From NCBI RefSeq assembly GCF_025499605.1, contig NZ_JAFMVC010000005.1, positions 62,001 to 126,000 on the forward strand: a stretch of 64,000 bases of DNA. Direction: 5' to 3'. Positions 43,443 to 51,272 of this stretch are shown here, one piece after another; within the stretch, counting starts at the first letter, position 1, and each line of letters opens with the position of its first letter. This DNA comes from Carboxylicivirga litoralis (lineage in GTDB: Bacteria; Bacteroidota; Bacteroidia; Bacteroidales; Marinilabiliaceae). The notes under the pieces were generated by a model that was given only the letters and a program-made list of their open reading frames with translations, had not been told where the DNA came from and made no database searches. The position numbers were made by a program, and so were the translations under genes.

Positions 43443-43480
43443 AAACCTGTCAGGATTCCAAATCCTGACAGGTTTATTTT
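43443..43480 (+). terminator. Terminator after the trypco2 gene
   Basis: 15-bp perfect stem (43443-43457 with 43461-43475), 3-nt loop, then ATTTTAT. Its AACCTGTCA core is shared with the hairpin at 42431. Confidence 0.8.
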
Positions 43481-43500
43481 ATCTACCCACCAAATACAAA

Positions 43501-43564
43501 AAATCACCCGTAGGTGATTTTGACGGTCGAGTTGCAGAGGTCGCCCTCGAAGCCATATGCTTTC
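43501..43564 (-). repeat. Degraded copy resembling the 3' end of tmRNA plus its terminator
   Basis: Read on the minus strand it contains GAAAGC, GCTTC, CGAGGG, CGA, CCTC and then a hairpin AAATCACC / GGTGATTT (43501-43508 and 43513-43520) with a T-run. The same blocks in the same order occur at the 3' end of the intact tmRNA and its terminator (49784-49870). The match is interrupted by small deletions and may be coincidental. Confidence 0.35.
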
Positions 43565-43698
43565 ATAGTCATTGGTAACTTCTTCAATGCATTCCAACCA
43601 GATATTTATTAACCGACCATTTATTTTGATACAGTGCTGTGCTAAGAGCTAATAGATCGGAAGGGATATAGTTTATTGCTTATATAAATGCTTAATAT

Positions 43699-43750
43699 AT
43701 AGGGAATATGCGCATGTAAATAGGGAGAATGCGCACATGGAAATAGGTAA
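43699..43750 (+). promoter_or_regulatory. Three tandem ATAGG repeats upstream of the signalling cluster
   Basis: Units beginning ATAGG(G/T)A start at 43699, 43720 and 43743, spaced 21 and 23 bp. The first two extend into GCGCATG / GCGCACATG. A -7 box TACTTTTG follows at 43782-43789. Two similar units lie before the kinase gene at the far end of the cluster. Confidence 0.55.
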
Positions 43751-43844
43751 AACAAATTCTTATATAGCCCACTAAGCTAATACTTTTGTCACAAGAATGT
43801 AATAGTGAGTTTAAATACCAATTTAGGATATTAATCAAAGGAGC

Positions 43845-44207
43845 ATGACAAAAGTTTTAATAGTTGATGATGCCTGTGAAGCGCGCCTTATCGGGAAGTA
43901 TCTCTTGCGACCATATAACGTTGAGGTTTTTGAGGCAAGCAATGGTAAGGAAGCTTGGGCTGTCATTATCCGCGAAAAGCCTGATGTTATATTATTAGAT
44001 TTGAAAATGCCTTTGATGGATGGTTTCGAGGTTTTGCAAGAGCTACACAGTGAGGCGTTTCAGATTCCTGTTATTGTTATTACTTCAGATACATCAAATG
44101 AGGTTCATAAGTTGTGTCAGGCTTTAGGCGTGCTTGGCATATTTTCTAAACCCGTAAACTTAAAAGGCTTTCATAGCACCTTTAGCAATGTATGTCAGCT
44201 CAGTTAG
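43845..44207 (+). CDS. Single-domain response regulator (CheY-like)
   Basis: 120 residues, receiver domain only. LIVDDACEARL supplies the acidic pair, LLDLKMPLMDGFEV the phospho-acceptor Asp (near residue 52), ITSDTS the Thr/Ser position and FSKPVN the conserved Lys. No output domain, so it must signal by protein contact. It is the first gene of a four-gene plus-strand cluster with a second receiver, a CheC-like phosphatase and a histidine kinase. Confidence 0.92.
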   Translation: MTKVLIVDDACEARLIGKYLLRPYNVEVFEASNGKEAWAVIIREKPDVILLDLKMPLMDGFEVLQELHSEAFQIPVIVITSDTSNEVHKLCQALGVLGIFSKPVNLKGFHSTFSNVCQLS

Positions 44208-44250
44208 AAGTTAGCAAACGCTGTTAAAGGATTTTTAAATATACACCCAT

Positions 44251-44616
44251 ATGATTAAAATTTTGATTGTTGACGACTCATTCGCTGCGCGTATGTATCT
44301 GGCCAACTTACTTGATGACCAAGGCTTTTTTTTGCATTTTGCAGGCAATGGCAAAGAGGCACTGGATAAGATAAAAACCTATCACCCAGACCTGATGATC
44401 ATGGATTTGTTGATGCCTGAAATGGATGGAACAGAGGTGTTAAGGAGGTTGCGTAGTGTCAGTAATGCTCCATTCTCAATCGTTTTGTCGGCCGATATAC
44501 AGGAACCTACACAAAAACGTTGCTTCGAACTGGGAGCCAATGCTTTCTTAGCAAAGCCTGTTAATAAGCAGGTGCTTATTGGTCAAATTCAACTATTGCT
44601 TAAAAATAATTTGTGA
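44251..44616 (+). CDS. Second single-domain response regulator (CheY-like)
   Basis: 121 residues, receiver domain only: LIVDDSFAARMYL, the acceptor Asp in IMDLLMPEMDGTEVL, SIVLSADIQ and Lys in FLAKPVN. It is distinct from the preceding receiver. Its stop overlaps the start of the CheC-like gene by 4 bp, suggesting coupled translation with the likely phosphatase. Confidence 0.92.
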   Translation: MIKILIVDDSFAARMYLANLLDDQGFFLHFAGNGKEALDKIKTYHPDLMIMDLLMPEMDGTEVLRRLRSVSNAPFSIVLSADIQEPTQKRCFELGANAFLAKPVNKQVLIGQIQLLLKNNL

Positions 44617-45206
44617 TGGAATTATCTGCTCTTCAACTGGATGCTTTAAAGGAGTTGATAAATATTGGCGTTGGTAAAGGTGCGAGCTTGCTCAATCGGA
44701 TGTTGAATAAGCCCATAGAGCTAAAAACGATACACGTGCAGATTGTTGATTGGCACGATGACGTTTTAAAGGAGTATCAAACTAAAAATGCATCAATTGT
44801 GCACATGGATTTTAATGGCCAGATAAACGGCCGTGCTAATTTGATATTTCCAAACCGCGATGCTATTCGCCTGCTTGGTTTAATTGCACCCTGGCTCAAT
44901 GTTGATACCAGCATTAGCCATGTAAAAAGGAATGTACTGACAGAAGTGGGCAACATTGTTATCAATGGTGTGATTGGCAGCCTTAACAATGTGCTCAACC
45001 TTCATTCGTCCTATACACTACCATGTTATTCAGATGGTGCATTGTATGATTTTTTTGTTGGCATGGGAAAAGGCAAGTTTATTTTAGCAAATACACAATA
45101 TGCGATAGAAGATCAGGCCATAAAAGGCACTTTGCTGATTTTTTTAGAGCTAAACTCATTTCAGGTGTTGGGTGAACTTCTTGATAATATAAACGGTAAC
45201 GCTTAG
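44613..45206 (+). CDS. CheC-like phosphatase
   Basis: 197 residues of the CheC/CheX/FliY fold. The first signature is DALKELINIGVGKGASLL, with D10, E14 and N17 in the D-x3-E-x2-N arrangement. The second is LTEVGNIVINGVIGSL, where E-x2-N is followed by exactly 22 residues and then Pro, as in the CheC catalytic helix. It likely removes phosphate from the neighbouring receiver proteins. No flagellar or mcp genes are nearby, so the system is probably not classical chemotaxis. Confidence 0.87.
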   Translation: MMELSALQLDALKELINIGVGKGASLLNRMLNKPIELKTIHVQIVDWHDDVLKEYQTKNASIVHMDFNGQINGRANLIFPNRDAIRLLGLIAPWLNVDTSISHVKRNVLTEVGNIVINGVIGSLNNVLNLHSSYTLPCYSDGALYDFFVGMGKGKFILANTQYAIEDQAIKGTLLIFLELNSFQVLGELLDNINGNA

Positions 45207-45212
45207 GGCCTG

Positions 45213-46445
45213 ATGACAAATGAAGAATTAACAGCAGTATATAATCCTGTTCCTTTGGGTATTTGTGTGTTAAACAGACAAAAGCATATTATTTTTGTTA
45301 ATAAGGGTTTCAGGGAGCTACTGAATGATAAGCGGAAGCAAGTAGAAGGTTGGCCGCTGGAGGAATTGTTTCCTGTTTTTGAGCAGAGCTATTTTAAGCA
45401 GCGTCTCGAACAGGTCTTTAACCAGAATGTCCCATTGTTTTTATCATCGGGTTTGCATGGGGTGGAAGTTGCACAGGGATTGGGCAAAAAAGATGCCTAC
45501 TGCGAGGTGTCGTTGGCTCCATTGATAAAGCGAGATGATCATTACGCCGAACAGGTGGTTTTAACTGTGGAAGATGTGACATCAACTGTTAAGCAGATAA
45601 AGCAGCAAAAGAATCTACTGAAGTGTTTACGTAGGCAACTGAAAGAATCGGAAGTAGTTAAGCAAATTATGGAAGGGGTGCAGTTGGAGCTAGAAGAGGC
45701 TAATGCTGCCAAGGATAAACTCTTTTCCATAATTGGGCATGATTTAAAAACACCATTTAGTGCACTGGTGGCCATAAGCGATTTGCTGATGAACAATAGT
45801 TATAAAGATACTGATGGTAAGGAGCGGCGGCGATTATATGAAGCTATTTGGCTCACTGCTACTCAGGGGATTGAGTTTGTAACTAATTTGCTGAACTGGG
45901 CACAGTCACAATCGAATAGCATCACCGCTTTGCCATGTCATTTCGATTTGGATAAGCTGCTTAGTGAGCTGCAGGCCTTCTACCGGTTAAGCATGCAAAA
46001 AAAGTCAATTAATATACGGCTGACCTATAGTACAAGAAATAGCCAGGTTTTTGCCGATATGGATATGATAAAAGTGGTTTTGCAAAATCTGCTGTCAAAT
46101 GCCATTAAGTTCTCCGGAAATGCACAACACATCGAAATAGAATTAGCAGCGGAGAATGGTAATCGTACCCGCATACTCGTGAAGGACAAAGGACTTGGTA
46201 TGCCAGCTCATACACTCAAGAGTATTATGCGCAAGAAACGGGTTAAGCCGGGTTTAGGTGCTAATATGGAGAAGGGAACAGGCATAGGATTGTCGGTTTG
46301 TCACGAATTTCTGGAAGCTAATAACAGTTCATTGCTAATTGAGAGTATTCCAGGTAAAGGGAGTACTTTCAGTTTTTCATTAGCCAATACTGCAAAAAGT
46401 TTCCATTCGCAGCCGGTTAAAGATGAGTCAGAGCATCCAGGCTAA
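45213..46445 (+). CDS. PAS-domain histidine kinase
   Basis: 410 residues, no membrane segment, so cytoplasmic. A PAS domain covers about 5-125 (YNPVPLGICVLNRQKHIIFV). A coiled coil follows (about 130-165). HisKA box KDKLFSIIGHDLKTPF places the His near 175. N box LQNLLSNAIKFSG, G1 VKDKGLGMP and G2 GTGIGLSVCHEFLE complete the kinase. It follows the CheC-like gene by 6 bp and probably phosphorylates the two receivers upstream. Its 3' end overlaps the convergent LuxR-type gene by 29 bp. Confidence 0.92.
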   Translation: MTNEELTAVYNPVPLGICVLNRQKHIIFVNKGFRELLNDKRKQVEGWPLEELFPVFEQSYFKQRLEQVFNQNVPLFLSSGLHGVEVAQGLGKKDAYCEVSLAPLIKRDDHYAEQVVLTVEDVTSTVKQIKQQKNLLKCLRRQLKESEVVKQIMEGVQLELEEANAAKDKLFSIIGHDLKTPFSALVAISDLLMNNSYKDTDGKERRRLYEAIWLTATQGIEFVTNLLNWAQSQSNSITALPCHFDLDKLLSELQAFYRLSMQKKSINIRLTYSTRNSQVFADMDMIKVVLQNLLSNAIKFSGNAQHIEIELAAENGNRTRILVKDKGLGMPAHTLKSIMRKKRVKPGLGANMEKGTGIGLSVCHEFLEANNSSLLIESIPGKGSTFSFSLANTAKSFHSQPVKDESEHPG

Positions 46446-47085
46446 CCAGTTTATTTTTGATGCTGTAAATCACCAACCTGATAAGGTTTTTACATCCGGT
46501 TTTGGCAAGTATATTTTCTTTATGCTTGTCAACCGTTTTCTCGGATATATGCAGACTGCTTGCTATCTCCTGCCGGCTTAGGCCTTTGCATAGTAACACA
46601 AGTAACTGTTTCTCACGGCCTGTTAGAGATACAGGTGAATTACTTATTTGGTGGGAGTTGCCGTTGATGGCTCGCTTTGATAATGAAAGCACTATTTTAT
46701 TGGAGAAGTAATTGTTTTCATTCATTACAGCCTCAATGGCTTTGTTAATTTCATCAGGTGTCGCTTCTTTAAGCAGGTAACCATCAACACCGGCATCTAT
46801 CATTTTTTCTACATGCTCCAGGCTTTCTAACGACGACAGAGCAATTACTTTAACATTGGAATGATTGGCCTTTATGTGCCTGGTTGCTTCAATACCATCC
46901 ATAACTGGCATCATTATATCCATAAAAACAATATGAGGCAGGTAGCCATTCTCAATCAGTTCAATAAACTGTTGACCATTAGCTGCTGTTTCCAGTCTTT
47001 CAATCTTACTATTTAAGCTGAGGTATGATTTAAAACCTTCAATAAACAGAGGGTGATCGTCTACTATAGCAATTGTGTAATTCAT
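46417..47085 (-). CDS. LuxR/NarL-family response regulator
   Basis: 222 residues from the ATG at 47085. The receiver domain (1-120) contains IVDDHPLFIEGF, the acceptor Asp in VFMDIMMPVMDGIEA, ALSS and Lys in LLKEATPDEI. The LuxR helix-turn-helix (about 155-215) reads LTGREKQLLVLLCKGLSRQE then SEKTVDKHKENI. It is 16 bp downstream of a large HisKA_3-type kinase gene on the same strand, its obvious partner. It is the only DNA-binding protein in the cluster and so the best candidate to bind the tandem repeats. Confidence 0.93.
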   Translation of the reverse strand: MNYTIAIVDDHPLFIEGFKSYLSLNSKIERLETAANGQQFIELIENGYLPHIVFMDIMMPVMDGIEATRHIKANHSNVKVIALSSLESLEHVEKMIDAGVDGYLLKEATPDEINKAIEAVMNENNYFSNKIVLSLSKRAINGNSHQISNSPVSLTGREKQLLVLLCKGLSRQEIASSLHISEKTVDKHKENILAKTGCKNLIRLVIYSIKNKLVSLDALTHL

Positions 47086-47101
47086 GTGATTGGTGTTGAA
47101 G

Positions 47102-49507
47102 TTAGTATTTAAGTTGTATTCCAACAATCAGGCCAAAGCCCTTTATTGGAAAAAACTGGCACGCTCCACCGTAAGTACGCACTCTAGTCATTATGTTTTT
47201 AATGCCCATGCCTGCGCTCTTAAGGCTGTTATCGAGGCAAAAATTGCCATGACCGTTGTCCTCATATAGCAAGAATATTTCGCCATTGTAATTAAACAGA
47301 TTAACAGTCATAGAATCTGCCTTGCCGTGTTTGATTGAATTGCTGATTAATTCCGATACAATTCGGTAAATGGATAACTGTACTTCTTTACCTGGCTCTT
47401 TCGTCAGATTATCGGTCAGAAATTTAATATTCAGCTTGTCAAATTTGCTATAAAGTAGCTGAATAGCGTTAAGACTTTCGGCCAATCCAAGCGTTTCAAG
47501 TTCTGGGGGTTTTAGTTCGCGAGCCACCAGCCTGATGTCATTAGCAGTTTGTTTTACTATGCTGTCAACCTGCTGTAAAAGTTTATTGTGAGGGTATTGC
47601 GTATTAAGGGTATTCATATACATGCTGATAGCCGACATGGTAGCGCCGATTGAATCGTGAAGCTCCATTGATATCCGCGTCCTTTGACGCTCCTCAGCAT
47701 CCCATATGGCCGACACTATTTGTTTATCCTGTTCCTTTTGTTGAGTGATGTCAAGGGATATGCCTCTAATGCCTTGTAATACACCCCTTTTATTGTATAT
47801 GGGCTTGCCCGAGGCTTTTAAGTAAGTTCGTTTGTGGCTTTTGTCCAGAAATACTTCAAAATCGTTAAATTCATGGGGATATAAATGAAATGTGGAAATG
47901 AACTTAAACAGTTTGCCATGTAGTTCTGAATCGAAAAGATAGTGCATAGGTTGTCCAATTAGTTCCTCAACCTGGTAATTGGAATAGCGGTAAATGTTGG
48001 GCGAAACGAATTGGATAATACCACGCATATCTACCTCCCACACAATACCCGAGAGGTGCTCAACTATTTCCTTATAATCGTGGCGGGTTTGCTGCAGTAA
48101 TTTGCGCTGCTCAATAACGCGGCCTTCCAGTTTGTTCTTATAGCGCATTAACTCTTCTTCCATGGCCTTATGCTCTGTTACGTCTTCTTTGATAGCAACA
48201 AAATGAGTTATGAGTCCCTCCTTAAGTACCGGACTTATTATGCAATCTTCCCAAAAAAAGGAACCGTCTTTTCTTTTGTTTTGAAATGTGCCTTTCCATG
48301 TGCGCCCTTTGCTAATTGTTTGCCAAAGGGCATTATATGCAGCTGTTGATGTAGCTCCAGATTTAAGGATGCGTGGATTTTTTCCTTTAACTTCTTCGAA
48401 TTTATAGCCCGTATTGCGGGTAAAGCACTCGTTAGTGTATTCGATATTAGCATCACTATCGGTAATGACAATAGCAACTGGACTTTGATCAACAATATGC
48501 ATTAATTTTTTTACTTCATCATAAGCTGATGCTTCGTGAGTAATGTTGCGTATGTGAAGAGTTGTGCCGCCAAACTGATTATGAGAATTTCGCCTGCACG
48601 CAACAGTTGCTTTAAATTGTTGTCCGGGGTAGCGGCTATATAACTGAAAGTAGAAACTCTCGGCTTTATTGTTGAGCTTAACGTTGGAAATAGTTCGTGA
48701 CAGTCTTCGTTTAAATTGTTGATCAATCTTTATGGCAGTAAAGTGTTTACCTTTAATATTATCGTAATTATCCTCCAGTAAGCCAATTCTAAAATGAGTA
48801 TACATCGTTTCAAAGCAGTCATTTGTATCCAACGAATAGATGTAGTCCTCCAGTGAAAGAAGTGTGGTGGTTAGTATTTCGTTTCGTTTATTAAATGCAA
48901 TATTTGACGGCGTATTATAACTGATTGTTTCACCATTAACTTTCTGCCATTTATGTTGGTCTGCGCTTGAGACAATCATCTTTGCCAGCGATTTAAGGAA
49001 AGTTACGATGCTATCAACCTTTTCCTGTGAAAACACCTTAATTGACTTAATGCTAGCCAGATATTCTAATTTGTTAAACCCGTATTTATCTGCTATTGAA
49101 GCGTAGTTATCGATATCAGGAGTTTGCATAAAAAACTGGCCTGAAAACAAATTGCCAATGTGCTTGCGTTTGTAATGCACCGGAACGGCTATATCAACAA
49201 GACCATTGAGACAGGTATAAATAGCATAATCTTTTCCGCCCTTTAAGTGTGCTGCCAGATACGTATCACTTATGATGCAGTTTTTCTTTGTTGATTCACA
49301 TTGTCGATGAAAATGTGTACATGCATGGGCCCAGCCAGCACCAAAGTGTGAGCCATCAGAATTGTACAATAAATTGCCGTTGATGTCAGTAAATGTCACA
49401 GCAACGCCACTTAAGGTATGAAAACTCTTAAAAAGCGCCTGAAGGTTGTTTAATTCAATTATAGAATGAAGTTGCTGGCAGCCTTGCATCAAAGTTTTTG
49501 CTAACAA
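47102..49507 (-). CDS. Hybrid-sensor histidine kinase with PocR and PAS domains (NarX-like kinase core)
   Basis: 801 residues, no membrane helix. The N-terminal PocR sensory domain (about 14-185) has conserved Cys motifs (AHACTHFHRQCESTKKNC; LFSGQFFM). A linker leads to a PAS domain near 330-445 with PAC (KNPRILKSG; VAIKEDVTEH) and a second PAS near 480-600. The kinase is of the HisKA_3 type: ERQRTRISMELHDSIGA near 602-618, then SELISNSIKHGKA and YEDNGHG. PocR domains are thought to bind small organic ligands. It is encoded just before its LuxR-type regulator. Confidence 0.9.
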   Translation of the reverse strand: MLAKTLMQGCQQLHSIIELNNLQALFKSFHTLSGVAVTFTDINGNLLYNSDGSHFGAGWAHACTHFHRQCESTKKNCIISDTYLAAHLKGGKDYAIYTCLNGLVDIAVPVHYKRKHIGNLFSGQFFMQTPDIDNYASIADKYGFNKLEYLASIKSIKVFSQEKVDSIVTFLKSLAKMIVSSADQHKWQKVNGETISYNTPSNIAFNKRNEILTTTLLSLEDYIYSLDTNDCFETMYTHFRIGLLEDNYDNIKGKHFTAIKIDQQFKRRLSRTISNVKLNNKAESFYFQLYSRYPGQQFKATVACRRNSHNQFGGTTLHIRNITHEASAYDEVKKLMHIVDQSPVAIVITDSDANIEYTNECFTRNTGYKFEEVKGKNPRILKSGATSTAAYNALWQTISKGRTWKGTFQNKRKDGSFFWEDCIISPVLKEGLITHFVAIKEDVTEHKAMEEELMRYKNKLEGRVIEQRKLLQQTRHDYKEIVEHLSGIVWEVDMRGIIQFVSPNIYRYSNYQVEELIGQPMHYLFDSELHGKLFKFISTFHLYPHEFNDFEVFLDKSHKRTYLKASGKPIYNKRGVLQGIRGISLDITQQKEQDKQIVSAIWDAEERQRTRISMELHDSIGATMSAISMYMNTLNTQYPHNKLLQQVDSIVKQTANDIRLVARELKPPELETLGLAESLNAIQLLYSKFDKLNIKFLTDNLTKEPGKEVQLSIYRIVSELISNSIKHGKADSMTVNLFNYNGEIFLLYEDNGHGNFCLDNSLKSAGMGIKNIMTRVRTYGGACQFFPIKGFGLIVGIQLKY

Positions 49508-49549
49508 ATGTAGAAGCTTTTCTTTAAGTAGGTATTTGTACCTGGAAAA

Positions 49550-49583
49550 ATAGGTAATATCCCTATGGAAATCGGTAGAATAC
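49550..49583. promoter_or_regulatory. Two ATAGG-type repeats upstream of the PocR kinase gene
   Basis: Units GGAAAAATAGGTAATAT and GGAAATCGGTAGAATAC, whose ATAGG/ATCGG cores start at 49550 and 49571, 21 bp apart. They resemble those at 43699-43750. They lie 40-80 bp upstream of the kinase start at 49507. Confidence 0.5.
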
Positions 49584-49678
49584 TTATTTAAAAATGACTA
49601 AAAAGTGATGAATTTTGAATTATAACTAAGATTTCCAGCGATGCAATAGTAGTAGAGCAGTCATGTTTGTTATGGTAA

Positions 49679-49698
49679 CATTGCACCATGGAGCAATG
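49679..49698. repeat. 20-bp near-perfect palindrome
   Basis: CATTGC at 49679-49684 mirrors GCAATG at 49693-49698 around CCATGG. One central pair (49685/49692) mismatches. It lies in the space between the PocR kinase gene and tmRNA; function unknown. Confidence 0.5.
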
Positions 49699-49773
49699 GT
49701 ATTAGGTGGGCAAGGCAATGGTTTTGTCCACTTCTTTTTAATTGTATGTAAAGTTACCATGTAAAAAAAAGGA

Positions 49774-49801
49774 GCAAAAAAAAAATCACCCGAAGGTGAT
49801 T
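49774..49801 (-). terminator. tmRNA terminator
   Basis: On the minus strand a 7-bp stem AATCACC / GGTGATT with a stable UUCG loop is followed by a long T-run. It lies immediately after the tmRNA 3' end. Confidence 0.93.
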
Positions 49802-49808
49802 GAAGTTG

Positions 49809-50206
49809 TGGAGCTGGAGGGGATCGAACCCTCGTCCAGACAAGGAAGCTATGCGCTTTCTACATGCTTAGCTTTGACTTGGTTTTCGAGTAATAACTGG
49901 ATCAAAGCCACCGATTATTACCTTATCCTCTTAAATTTCGGAATAGGTCCAAGGCTTACCTTTTCCTAGTTCTGATTTTCCAGCATCCCTAGTACGAACC
50001 GCCTCAAAACGTTAGCATTCGTGGGATGTCTCGTTTCTGCACCTTGTGCTGAAATAAAGCTTATCTACTATGATTCGATTAAGCAGCAAGAGCGTAATTA
50101 TTTTCGCCAATTAAAAAGTTTGAGATCCGGGATTTACGAGCCAGCATCACGACGCTCGACATGCTTACACACCACTTTGCCAAGCTGTCAAATCCACGTC
50201 AGCCCC
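49809..50206 (-). ncRNA. ssrA: Transfer-messenger RNA (tmRNA)
   Basis: The 5' end GGGGCTGACGTGGATTTGAC and the 3' end GAGGGTTCGATCCCCTCC then CAGCTCC form the tRNA-like domain; the acceptor stem pairs GGGGCTG with CAGCTCC with one G-U. The tag reading frame on the minus strand (50108 down to 50079) starts with resume codon GGC and encodes GENNYALAA followed by TAA. The RNA is 398 nt. CCA is not encoded: the sequence after the acceptor stem is ACA. It rescues stalled ribosomes together with SmpB. Plus-strand ORFs in this region are not genes. Confidence 0.97.
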
Positions 50207-50310
50207 ATAAAGAAATGCGAATGCAAAAATAATAAAATATGCCATATTATGGCACATGTTAAAAACAATTGTGATTAATGGTTCAGCGACAACTGGTAAT
50301 AATTTGCACT

Positions 50311-50336
50311 AAAAAAGCCGGACTATTCAGCCCGGC
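50311..50336 (-). terminator. Terminator of the EAWM-repeat protein gene
   Basis: On the minus strand a GCCGG / CCGGC stem with a 10-nt loop is followed by TTTTTT. Confidence 0.75.
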
Positions 50337-50361
50337 ATAATGAAGGAACGTATATTAATGG

Positions 50362-51015
50362 TTATTTAGCGTTAGCAATCCAGTCATCGGTACTAAGCAT
50401 CCAGCTTTCAATGGCTAATGGTGCTTCGTCAAAGTCAGCATCGTTGAATACAGTTGACCAGCTGTCTAAGTCCAACATCCATGCTTCAATATAAAGTTGC
50501 TCATTGGTAAATTCGTCAGCGGCAATGTTTGAACCGGCCCAGTCGCTAGTGCTTAACATCCAGCTCTCAACTCTTAAAGCCTCTTCTTCAAAGGTGTTCG
50601 ATGAAGCTATTGTCCAGCTGTTCATGTCGGTCATCCATTCTTCAACAACGATAGGGTTCTCGGTATATGTAGTTGGTAGTGTTAATGTTGAAGAGCTTGC
50701 AGTTACTGTTGCTGTTGAACTTGATGTTGCAACCTCAAAAGGTTCTGTCATCCAGGCTTCAATTTCAAGAGGAGCTTCTGTGTCAGCTATTAATTCTTTT
50801 AGGTTGGTAGCATATGTTTCGGTAATAGGAGTAGTTGTAGCAGGTTTTGTCATTCTTGAATTCATAATATATGACATGTCCTTTATCAAATTAACTTTTT
50901 CTTCTGTTTGAAAATAGGAGAAGAAAATACTCAAAGTAAAAATGCTTGCAGCAATACCGAAAAATAGGTAATTAATTACTGAGTTTTTGTGGCTATGGTT
51001 AACTGTAGTTTTCAT
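50362..51015 (-). CDS. Membrane-anchored protein with five EAWM-type repeats
   Basis: 217 residues from the ATG at 51015. One membrane segment at about 14-35 (INYLFFGIAASIFTLSIFF). The rest is acidic and Ser/Thr-rich, with five copies of the motif E-x-W-M: EAWM 86-89, EEWM 125-128, ESWM 150-153, EAWM 177-180 and ESWM 203-206. The last four are spaced 25-27 residues, and each is followed 5-6 residues later by a Trp. This is a regular short repeat in an otherwise disordered chain, likely exposed to the periplasm. I know no function. Confidence 0.75.
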   Translation of the reverse strand: MKTTVNHSHKNSVINYLFFGIAASIFTLSIFFSYFQTEEKVNLIKDMSYIMNSRMTKPATTTPITETYATNLKELIADTEAPLEIEAWMTEPFEVATSSSTATVTASSSTLTLPTTYTENPIVVEEWMTDMNSWTIASSNTFEEEALRVESWMLSTSDWAGSNIAADEFTNEQLYIEAWMLDLDSWSTVFNDADFDEAPLAIESWMLSTDDWIANAK

Positions 51016-51172
51016 CTTAATATCCTCCATTGTTTGTTACGTCAATGGTATATCAGAATATGTGCCACAAGATATAACTGACAGATTAATAGGGTATAAG
51101 GTGTTAAAAAGACATTTTTGTCTGATAAATTCTGAACGGAATTGCAACAAAGGGCTGTACGGATTCGAACAA

Positions 51173-51206
51173 ACAAAAAAAAGTCCTGTCAAATTGTTGA
51201 CAGGAC
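51173..51206 (-). terminator. mdh terminator
   Basis: 10-bp stem GTCCTGTCAA / TTGACAGGAC with a 4-nt loop. On the minus strand it is followed by a run of T. Confidence 0.85.
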
Positions 51207-51272
51207 CCTATATTATTGGCCAATTTTTTAATGCTCAAGCAGCCTTGTTATCTGCTTAGATGCATTTGCTAA

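Larger units (their letters stand above)
43439..43844. other. Intergenic region, 406 bp
   Basis: Holds the terminator at 43443-43480, the ssrA-like stretch at 43501-43564 and the tandem repeats at 43699-43750. No plausible gene. Confidence 0.55.

Noticed and set aside
43412-43597. Minus-strand open frame of 61 codons
   Set aside because: It runs through the terminator at 43443-43480 and the ssrA-like stretch, and overlaps the trypco2 3' end.
43845-45206. Classical chemotaxis operon
   Set aside because: CheY- and CheC-like proteins are present but CheA, CheW, MCP, CheB and CheR are all missing.
49742-50278. Two plus-strand open frames of 75 and 85 codons
   Set aside because: They lie across the tmRNA gene on the opposite strand and its terminator, and have no family resemblance.
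51155-51170. tRNA-like T-loop (GGATTCGAAC)
   Set aside because: No acceptor stem, D-arm or anticodon arm can be formed around it.
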